Shown here one piece after another: positions 57,897-64,000 of a stretch of DNA of 64,000 nt. The first letter of the stretch is position 1, and every line of letters begins with the position of its first letter. A program made the position numbers and the translations under genes. The DNA comes from Pelomonas sp. V22 (lineage in GTDB: Bacteria; Pseudomonadota; Gammaproteobacteria; Burkholderiales; Burkholderiaceae_C), in assembly GCF_030014915.1 (NCBI RefSeq), contig NZ_JAGIXS010000006.1, positions 124,001 to 188,000 of the forward strand. The letters are read 5' to 3'. The notes below the pieces were generated by a model, which searched no databases, was not told the origin of the DNA, and saw only the letters and a program-made list of their open reading frames with translations.

Positions 57897-59036
57897 CTAG
57901 CCGAGAGACACGCGATTTCGGCCGTCCTGCTTGGCTTTTTGCAGCGCCGAATCGGCCGCCGCCACGAGCTTCTCCAGCTCGTGGCCACAGGCCTCCGAGC
58001 TGCAAAGGCCGATGCTGACCGTGTAATTCAATTCAGCGTTAGGCAGCTTGATGCGCGCCTCGACCACCTGCCTGCGCACACGCTCGCAGACCCGTTCGGC
58101 CGCCGCGCCGTTGAGCCCATCCAGCAGCACCAGGAACTCCTCGCCGCCGTAGCGCACCACCAGGTCGCCGGGGCGCAGCTGTGCGAGCAGCAGGGCGGAG
58201 AGCTGGCGCAGTACCTCATCACCGGCGGCGTGGCCGAAGTTCTCGTTGATGTGCTTGAAGTGGTCGGCATCGATCATGGCCACGGCAACGCTGCGGCCCG
58301 AGCGGCGCGCCCGCTGCAGCATTCGCTGGCCGAGGCTGTCGAGGCCGGCGCGGTTGTAGGCACCGGTCAGGCGGTCGGTCAGCGAGAGCCGGCGCAGCTC
58401 CTCGGCATAGCGCCGCGTGATCATCAGCACGAGGCCGAAGGCGATGCAGACCTGAGCCAGCGGAATGACGAACAGCGTGCCGTTCATCACCAGGGCCTGA
58501 TCGGCCGGCGCATCGCCGCGCAGCAGCAGCCACAGGGTCCGCAGCGTGAGCGCGGCGGCGAGCACGCCGAAGCCGGTGGCGGCCACCCACATCACCGGCC
58601 GGGTGCGGTCGCGCACGCCGCGCACCAGGGTCACGAGGCAGGCGATGTCGAGCGCTGCGAAGCCGAAGCCGCTGACAACCAGGCGGCCGGTCAGGCTGGG
58701 TTCGGCCCAGCTGAAGTAGCCGGTCAGCAGCATCGAGGCGAGCGTCACGGCGGCCAGGGTCTTCGGGGACAGGTCTTGCCCGCAATAGCGCCGCACGCCC
58801 CGCCAGACCAGGGCCTGGCCGAGGCCCATGAAGCCGTAGCTCAGCACAGCGTGGAAAAAGATGGGCGTGCCGGTCTGCACGCCAAGGGCCAGGCCCAGGC
58901 AGGCGCTGACATTGCCGAAGGCCCAGAGCCGCAGCTCGGCTTGCCGGCCCACGCCCAGGGCGGCCGCCACCAGCAGGGCCGTGGTCAGCAGCGTGAAGCA
59001 GACTTCAACCAGCAGCAGCGTGGATTCGTGGAGCAT
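57897..59036 (-). CDS. Membrane diguanylate cyclase (GGDEF)
   Basis: The 379-residue protein has about six to seven N-terminal membrane helices (residues about 5-205) and a C-terminal GGDEF domain with the active variant GGEEF and an RPGD inhibitory I-site just before it. It should make cyclic-di-GMP. The membrane part has no recognised sensor name. ATG 59036 is the first that puts a helix at the N-terminus. Confidence 0.92.
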   Translation of the reverse strand: MLHESTLLLVEVCFTLLTTALLVAAALGVGRQAELRLWAFGNVSACLGLALGVQTGTPIFFHAVLSYGFMGLGQALVWRGVRRYCGQDLSPKTLAAVTLASMLLTGYFSWAEPSLTGRLVVSGFGFAALDIACLVTLVRGVRDRTRPVMWVAATGFGVLAAALTLRTLWLLLRGDAPADQALVMNGTLFVIPLAQVCIAFGLVLMITRRYAEELRRLSLTDRLTGAYNRAGLDSLGQRMLQRARRSGRSVAVAMIDADHFKHINENFGHAAGDEVLRQLSALLLAQLRPGDLVVRYGGEEFLVLLDGLNGAAAERVCERVRRQVVEARIKLPNAELNYTVSIGLCSSEACGHELEKLVAAADSALQKAKQDGRNRVSLG

Positions 59037-59147
59037 GGCGTCCCAGGAGTTGCTGGCCCAGTCTAGGGCAGCAGGCCGGCTTGTGGGCGCGGCGGCCACC
59101 GGTCGTCCCGGCCAGCGCACGCCGCTCAGACGCCCGTAGAACGCCGC

Positions 59148-60368
59148 TCAAACGCGCCGCGCGACCAGGGCGACGTTGCTGCCGCCGAAGGCGAAGGAGT
59201 TGGACATCACGGCCTGCAGCGCTGGCGCCTCGCGGCCGCTGCTGCGTACGATGTCGGCCAGCGGGTCCAGCTCGGTTTCGCGCAGATGGGCCGAGCCCGG
59301 CAGGCGGCCGCGTCGCAGCGCCTGCACGGCGGCCACCAGCTCCAGCGCCCCACCAGCACCGATCAAGTGGCCGTGCAGGGCCTTGGTGGCGCTGACCGGC
59401 ACGGCCCGCATGCCGAAGACCTGGGCCAGCGACAGAGCCTCGACCGTGTCACCCACGTCGGTGGCCGTGCCGTGGGCGTTGACATAGCCGATGCTGGCGG
59501 GTGCGAGCTCCGCATCCGCAAGCGCCTGGCGCATCGCACGGCACTGGCCTTCCATGTCGGGTCGCGAGAGGTGCATGGCATCGCAGCTGTGGCCATAGCC
59601 CGCGAGCTCGGCCAGCGGCGTGGCGCCGCGCCGGCGTGCATGGTCCTCGGTTTCCAGCACCAGGGCGGCAGCGCCCTCGCCGAGCACCAGGCCACGGCGT
59701 TGGCTGTCGAACGGGCGGCAGCTCTGCGCAGGATCTTCGGCATCCGGGGGCGCCATCACGCCCATCGCCTGCCAGGCGGCCAGCGAGCCTCGGTTGAGCA
59801 TCGCTTCAGACCCGCCCACCAGGGCCAGTTCAGCCGCGCCGCTGCGCAAGAGCCTCAGGGCATCGCCAATGGCCTGGGCCGAGGAAGCGCAGGCATTCGA
59901 GACGGCGATCATGCTGGCCCGCAGATGGTGCTGCAGCGCCAGGTGGGCGGCGGCCGAATTGCTCATCACCCGCAGCACGGTGTAGGGGTGGACGCGCGGC
60001 TTGTCGCGCGTCAGCAGCTCGGTGTAGGACTGCTCGATGGCGTTCGAACCGCCGAGGCCCGTGCCCCAGGCCACGGCCGCGCGCAGCGGCTCTCTGGCCT
60101 GCGCGGGCAGGCCGGCCTGGCCCCAGGCTTCGGCGGCAGCGCGCAGGGCCAGCAGGCTGTGGCGGTCGTGCAGGCTGCGCTGGGCCGGCGTCATGCCGGT
60201 ATCGATGGCCTGCAGCACTGGGGCGCCGACCATGGGGGTCGGGCGGTGCAGCAGGCGCACGCCCGAGCGCTGCTGCTCCAGCGCATCGGCCAGGGCTTCT
60301 GCGCCATCGCCCAGCGCGCTGCAGGCGCCGAGGCCGGTGATCCAGACCCTGGTCCTCGGTGGGCTCAT
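59148..60368 (-). CDS. Beta-ketoacyl-ACP synthase (FabF/KAS II-like)
   Basis: The 406-residue condensing enzyme has an intact active site: Cys160 in SNACASS, His299 in NAHGTATD, and Lys329 and His334 in TKALHGHLIGAGG. It would extend an acyl chain held on a carrier protein. It overlaps the preceding acyl carrier protein gene by 4 bases (ATGA). No malonyl transferase, ketoreductase or dehydratase is nearby, so it is not part of the housekeeping fab cluster. The product is unknown. Confidence 0.93.
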   Translation of the reverse strand: MSPPRTRVWITGLGACSALGDGAEALADALEQQRSGVRLLHRPTPMVGAPVLQAIDTGMTPAQRSLHDRHSLLALRAAAEAWGQAGLPAQAREPLRAAVAWGTGLGGSNAIEQSYTELLTRDKPRVHPYTVLRVMSNSAAAHLALQHHLRASMIAVSNACASSAQAIGDALRLLRSGAAELALVGGSEAMLNRGSLAAWQAMGVMAPPDAEDPAQSCRPFDSQRRGLVLGEGAAALVLETEDHARRRGATPLAELAGYGHSCDAMHLSRPDMEGQCRAMRQALADAELAPASIGYVNAHGTATDVGDTVEALSLAQVFGMRAVPVSATKALHGHLIGAGGALELVAAVQALRRGRLPGSAHLRETELDPLADIVRSSGREAPALQAVMSNSFAFGGSNVALVARRV

Positions 60369-60622
60369 GCCGCGAGGGCCGTCTTCTCGGCGTTCAGCTG
60401 GTCCACGAGCTTGGCCAGGCCGTTCAGCGTCGGATCGACCATGGCGGACGCATGGTCGACACCGATGTCGTAGTGGTCCTCGATCGCAAACATGAACTCG
60501 ACCAGGGTCAGCGAATCCAGGCCGAGCTCGGTGAACGAGACCTGGTTGTCGAGCTTGTCTTCGGGCACGCCGAAATGCTCGCTGACCATGATGCGCAGCT
60601 GCTGCAGGGTGGGGCTTGTCAT
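60365..60622 (-). CDS. Acyl carrier protein
   Basis: The 85-residue protein has the phosphopantetheine attachment serine (Ser37 in ELGLDSLTLVEF) and the acidic helix pattern of ACPs. It follows an alpha/beta hydrolase by 14 bases with a strong AAGGAG site and overlaps the ketosynthase gene. It differs from housekeeping AcpP in sequence, so it is probably a dedicated carrier for this small pathway. Confidence 0.95.
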   Translation of the reverse strand: MTSPTLQQLRIMVSEHFGVPEDKLDNQVSFTELGLDSLTLVEFMFAIEDHYDIGVDHASAMVDPTLNGLAKLVDQLNAEKTALAA

Positions 60623-60636
60623 GGGGGTTCTCCTTG

Positions 60637-61488
60637 TCAATCGGCGGCCGGCAGGGGCGCCGGTACCAGCCTTTGCAGAAAGTCGCGCGCGGCATGGGCC
60701 ACGGCGACGCGTTCGTTGTCCAGCGTCAGCATGTGATAGCTGTCGTGGAACCAGTGGACCTCGGGCGCCTGGCCGAGCCGCTGCTCCAGCTCCCGCACCG
60801 AGCGCGGGCCGCTGACCTCGTCTTCGCTGGCATGCAGCACCAGGGCGGGCACCTCGATCTCGGGCAGGCTCTTGCGCACATGGCGCAGCAATCGGCTGGC
60901 CTGGTAGAGCGAGGCCGCCGGCAGGCGCGCCGCGCCGGCGGCCGATACGGCATCGGATTGCATGGCCTGCGCCACCCATTCGCGCAGCCGCTCGTTCTTC
61001 AGGCCGAAGGGCTCGGTCTCCTTGAAGCTCAGCCAGCCGCGCAGCGGCGGCAGGTAGGCCAGCGGCAGCAGGCGCCGCCAGGGCGAGACATTCCAGCCGT
61101 CGAAATGCAGGGTGGTGGAGATCAAGAGCAGGGCCGCCGCCGGGCGCTGCCGCGACAGCGCCAGGGACAGCACGGCGCCCATGCACAGGCCGCCGAGCAC
61201 GACCTGGCCGTGGCGCTCGGCCAGCGCGTCGTAGTGCTCGCGTGCCTGCGCCAGCCATTGCTCCCAGGGCGGCACGGCCGCATCGGCAGGGCCGCCCGGA
61301 ATCACGCCATAGCCGGGCAGCGGCGGCACCTCCACCACATAGCCGGCGGCGCGCAGCACGCGGGCCAGCGGCATCAGCTCCAGCGGGTTGGCGCGCAGGC
61401 CATGCAGCAGCAGCACGGCGGGTCGTGGGTCGGGCGCAACAGCCTGGAGGCTGGCTTCGACATCGGTCGAAAGGGCAGGGAGGAGCAT
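60637..61488 (-). CDS. Alpha/beta hydrolase with cysteine nucleophile (GLCMG)
   Basis: The 283-residue protein resembles monoacylglycerol/carboxylesterase (Est30-like) enzymes: an HGLRANP oxyanion region, Asp223 in SEDEVSGP and His252 in DSYHMLTLD. The nucleophile elbow reads GLCMG, so Cys102 replaces serine, as in PhaC synthases and dienelactone hydrolase. It is first in an operon with an ACP and a ketosynthase. It could be a thioesterase or acyltransferase releasing the product from the ACP. This is inference. Confidence 0.85.
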   Translation of the reverse strand: MLLPALSTDVEASLQAVAPDPRPAVLLLHGLRANPLELMPLARVLRAAGYVVEVPPLPGYGVIPGGPADAAVPPWEQWLAQAREHYDALAERHGQVVLGGLCMGAVLSLALSRQRPAAALLLISTTLHFDGWNVSPWRRLLPLAYLPPLRGWLSFKETEPFGLKNERLREWVAQAMQSDAVSAAGAARLPAASLYQASRLLRHVRKSLPEIEVPALVLHASEDEVSGPRSVRELEQRLGQAPEVHWFHDSYHMLTLDNERVAVAHAARDFLQRLVPAPLPAAD

Positions 61489-61687
61489 GGCCGGGAGGCT
61501 AGCGAGCGTGCATGTCGATCGCTTGTCGCCTAGCTTGCAGAAAGCTGTCGCGCTCGGCTGGCGCACTCCGGGACGGTGGCCGGACGTGTTGATGAAGGCT
61601 TGCCGCAAGCTTGCGACTTCAGCGGGCGGGGCTAGCGCTTATGCTGCGCAACGGCCGTTCTTGCGGTCGCTGCTCCCACTCCACGAC

Positions 61688-62383
61688 ATGCGCATCCTGC
61701 TGGTCGAAGACGACGAACTCCTGGTCGAGTCGACCTCCCGCGCCCTGCGCTCGCAAGGCTGGGTGGTCGATGCCACGGCGCGCGGCGAGCCCGTGCCGCT
61801 GTCGCTGCGCCAGGACCGCTACGACCTGTTGATACTCGACATTGGCCTGGCCGGCATCGACGGCTTCGAAACGCTGCGCCGCGTGCGCGCCCAGGGCCTG
61901 GACCTGCCGGTGCTCTTGCTCACCGCCCGTGATGCCGTGGAAGACCGTGTGCGCGGCCTGGAGGGCGGGGCGGACGACTACCTGGTCAAGCCTTTCGCGC
62001 TGAGCGAGCTGATCGCGCGCTCGCGTGCCCTGGTGCGCCGCAGCCAGGCGCGCAGCGGCAACGAGCTGCGTTTCGCCAACCTGCGCATGGACCTGGAGGC
62101 GCGCCGTGCCTTCGCTGGCGAGGAGCCGCTGGCCCTTTCGGTGCGCGAATGGGATGTGCTGGCCTACATGCTGCCGCGTGCCGGCAAGGTGGTGGCCAAG
62201 GAGCAGATCGCTTCGGCCAGCAACAGCTGGGACCAGAGCGTCACCGACAACGCCATCGAGGTCTGCATCTCGCGCCTGCGCTCCAAGCTGGAGACGGCCG
62301 GCGTGCTGGTGCGCACCGTGCGGGGCTTCGGCTATCTGCTGGAAGAGGCCCAGGTCGATGATGAGAAACAGCCCGGCGGCTGA
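61688..62383 (+). CDS. OmpR-family response regulator (QseB/TctD-like)
   Basis: The 231-residue protein has a receiver with Asp51 (LILDIGLAG) and a C-terminal winged helix (VTDNAIEVCISRLRSKLE). It overlaps the downstream sensor kinase gene in a different frame by 26 bases, so the two are translationally linked. The first ATG giving a proper receiver start is 61688. Target genes are not evident. Confidence 0.93.
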   Translation: MRILLVEDDELLVESTSRALRSQGWVVDATARGEPVPLSLRQDRYDLLILDIGLAGIDGFETLRRVRAQGLDLPVLLLTARDAVEDRVRGLEGGADDYLVKPFALSELIARSRALVRRSQARSGNELRFANLRMDLEARRAFAGEEPLALSVREWDVLAYMLPRAGKVVAKEQIASASNSWDQSVTDNAIEVCISRLRSKLETAGVLVRTVRGFGYLLEEAQVDDEKQPGG

Positions 62384-63761
62384 GCCAGCCCGCAAGCCTG
62401 CCGGCGCGCCGCTGAGCCTCAAGCAGCGCCTGCTGTGGTGGCTGATGCTGCCGCTGTTGGCGGCGGTGCCTGCCGGCAGCTTCGCGCTCTATGGCGTGAT
62501 GCGCGGCACGGCCGTGGCCTGGCTGGACCAGGCGCTCGGCGACACCGCGCTGGCCGTGGCCAACTTCATCCGCGTGCGCGATGGCAAGCCGGTGGTCGAG
62601 GTATCCATGCAGACCGACCGCGCGCTGCGCTTCGACCGCGTGGACCGTGTCTACTACGAGGTGCTCGACCCCCAGGGCCGCACCCTGGTGGGCGACGCCA
62701 TGCTGGCCGGCGTGCCCGTGCGCGTGCGCGCCGGCGAATGGCGCTTCCTGGATGCGCAGCCTGAAGTAGAGACCCTGCGCATGGTGGTGCTGGGGGTGGT
62801 CTGCGGGCCGGCGGCCGTGTGCCAGGTGCGCGTGGCCGAGACCGTCTTCAAGCGCGACGCGCTGCGCAAGCAGTTGCTGCTGGCGGCCACCGGCATGATG
62901 GTGGTGCTGGCTGCGGTGCTGGCCATCGCCGGGCGCCTGGCCATCCAGCAAGGCCTCAGGCCGCTGGACGAGCTGAAGTCCGAAGTGGAAGAGCGGCAAC
63001 TGGACCGTCTCGAGCCCCTGAGCCAGAACGTGCCGGCCGAGGTGCAGCCTTTGATCGCCGCCATCAACCGCCTGTTCGAACGTCTGCGCCTCGCTGCGCT
63101 GGCGCAGCAGGACTTTCTCGCCAACGCCGCCCATCAGTTGCGCACGCCGCTGACCTCGCTGCGCACCGACATCGACCTTGCGCTGCTGGAGCCGCATGAC
63201 GCGGCCCAGGAGCCGCTGCTCAAGCGCCTGCAGAAGAGTGTGGACCGCAGCGCCCGTCTGGCCCAGCAGATGCTCGCGATGGCGCGGGCCGATGCCACGG
63301 TCACCGAGGCAGGCAAGCCGCTGGACCTGCGCGATGTGGCCGCGCAAGTGGCCGAGGACTGGGTGCCGCGCGCCGTCGAGGCCGGCCTGGACCTGGGTTT
63401 TGACCTGCAGGCCGCGCCCGTGCTGGGCCAGGGCTTTCTGCTGCGCGAGCTGCTGGAGAACCTGATCCACAACTGCCTGAGCTATGCCGGGCCCGGTGCG
63501 CGTGTGACGGTGCGCACCGCCAGCGAGGCCGGCTGGGCCGTGCTCGAGGTGGAGGACAACGGGCCCGGCATTCCGGCCTCCCATCGGGCGCGGGCGCTAG
63601 AGCGCTTCCAGCGCGGCGCCGCCGCACGCGGCCTGGGCAGCGGCCTCGGCCTCGCGATTGCGCTCGACATCGCCAAGCGCCATGGCGGCGCTTTGAGCCT
63701 GCATGACGGCACGCAGGGCGTGGGTCTGCTGGTGCGAGTGGAGCTGCCCCTTCGCGCCTGA
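62358..63761 (+). CDS. Sensor histidine kinase (TctE/QseC-like)
   Basis: A 467-residue membrane kinase with two helices (about 25-47 and 170-195) flanking a periplasmic 2CSK_N-type sensor. It has the phospho-accepting His259 in NAAHQLRTPL, and an ATPase domain with ELLENLIHNCLSYA, DNGPGIP and GLGSGLGLAIA. TctDE systems of this type often control tricarboxylate uptake genes, but none is close. The start is ATG 62358 or 62361. Confidence 0.93.
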   Translation: MMRNSPAAEPARKPAGAPLSLKQRLLWWLMLPLLAAVPAGSFALYGVMRGTAVAWLDQALGDTALAVANFIRVRDGKPVVEVSMQTDRALRFDRVDRVYYEVLDPQGRTLVGDAMLAGVPVRVRAGEWRFLDAQPEVETLRMVVLGVVCGPAAVCQVRVAETVFKRDALRKQLLLAATGMMVVLAAVLAIAGRLAIQQGLRPLDELKSEVEERQLDRLEPLSQNVPAEVQPLIAAINRLFERLRLAALAQQDFLANAAHQLRTPLTSLRTDIDLALLEPHDAAQEPLLKRLQKSVDRSARLAQQMLAMARADATVTEAGKPLDLRDVAAQVAEDWVPRAVEAGLDLGFDLQAAPVLGQGFLLRELLENLIHNCLSYAGPGARVTVRTASEAGWAVLEVEDNGPGIPASHRARALERFQRGAAARGLGSGLGLAIALDIAKRHGGALSLHDGTQGVGLLVRVELPLRA

Positions 63762-64000
63762 TCAGTGCTGGCGCAGCCGCCGGTGTGTGGCGCGTGCGTG
63801 CGGCACCCAGGCCAGCCGCGCCCAACGCCGCCACATGAGCAGGCCGCGCACCCACTCATCCAGCGCATAGGCCACCCACACGCCGACCAGGCCCCAGTGC
63901 ATGCCGAGCACCCAGCTGCCGCAGGCGAGCACCAGGATCATCGAGGCGCTGCCTGCCATCACCGGATAGCGCGCATCGCCAGCGGCGCGCAGCGCATTGA
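63762..64000 (-). CDS. MATE family efflux transporter (C-terminal fragment)
   Basis: The frame is open from the right edge and ends at 63762. The visible ~79 codons carry a LRAAGDARYPVMAG block followed by two hydrophobic helices and a basic tail, matching the last part of MATE multidrug/Na+ exporters. The N-terminal part is outside the window. It converges on the sensor kinase gene with no gap. Confidence 0.78.
   Translation of the reverse strand, partial: NALRAAGDARYPVMAGSASMILVLACGSWVLGMHWGLVGVWVAYALDEWVRGLLMWRRWARLAWVPHARATHRRLRQH

Overview
The window is a stretch of ordinary chromosome from a GC-rich betaproteobacterium. The content fits the Burkholderiales, most likely the Roseateles/Rubrivivax/Pelomonas group. 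The grounds are the very GC-rich coding sequence, system II cytochrome c maturation (ResB plus CcsB), MsrPQ, a DUF1631 protein, HrcA/CIRCE-controlled groESL, an HU protein with an Ala/Lys tail and the density of two-component and cyclic-di-GMP genes. The lineage is inferred from gene content; no 16S or tRNA gene is present. No prophage, insertion sequence or CRISPR array was seen. The only transposase-type gene is a domesticated-looking RAYT.

Layout. 1-2.1 kb: thiC behind a TPP riboswitch, with the start of a thiO-like gene at the edge. 2.3-6.4 kb: an orphan TonB-type protein, a GGDEF/EAL protein and a LysR regulator. 6.5-10.8 kb: a redox group (AzoR, two pirins, an NADPH-dependent FMN reductase, a ChaN-like protein). 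10.9-12.9 kb: a chemoreceptor followed by a bacteriohemerythrin. 12.9-15.3 kb: copper ATPase CopA divergent from a CopZ-like chaperone. 15.4-17.9 kb: two tandem HD-GYP paralogues, the second with an apparent 1-nt frameshift at its N-terminus. 18.2-26.7 kb: an S9 peptidase, a NadR-like kinase, several conserved membrane or unknown proteins, and a RAYT coupled to an amidohydrolase. 27-34.3 kb: a BAAT-type hydrolase, an SRPBCC protein, a PhyH dioxygenase, GlmU, a lipoprotein, TtcA and a flavoprotein-FolB fusion. 34.4-40.3 kb: MsrQ, MsrP, CcsB, ResB and cytochrome c4, all on the minus strand. 40.3-46.3 kb: EngB, an alpha/beta hydrolase, a patatin/BamA-like type Vd protein and a DUF1631 protein. 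46.5-48.6 kb: groESL with promoter, CIRCE and terminator. 48.8-50.5 kb: a 31-residue membrane micro-gene with its own terminator, a degenerate carbamoyltransferase-like domain, and a FixK-type Crp/Fnr regulator with an FNR-type box nearby. 50.5-54.7 kb: a hybrid kinase/response regulator pair and an ArsB/NhaD-type transporter. 54.7-57.9 kb: a BlaI/BlaR1-like pair under a 40-bp near-palindromic operator, then HU. 57.9-64 kb: a diguanylate cyclase, a hydrolase-ACP-ketosynthase trio, a TctDE-like two-component system and the end of a MATE exporter.

The most unusual items are these: the 31-residue gene beside groESL; the hydrolase(Cys)-ACP-KAS operon; the BlaR1-like protein with seven ~34-residue GSDFDRR repeats; the reductase-FolB fusion; the stand-alone carbamoyltransferase-like half protein next to an FNR-type box; and the frameshifted second HD-GYP gene. 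All functional statements rest on reading translated motifs by eye; no database search was run.
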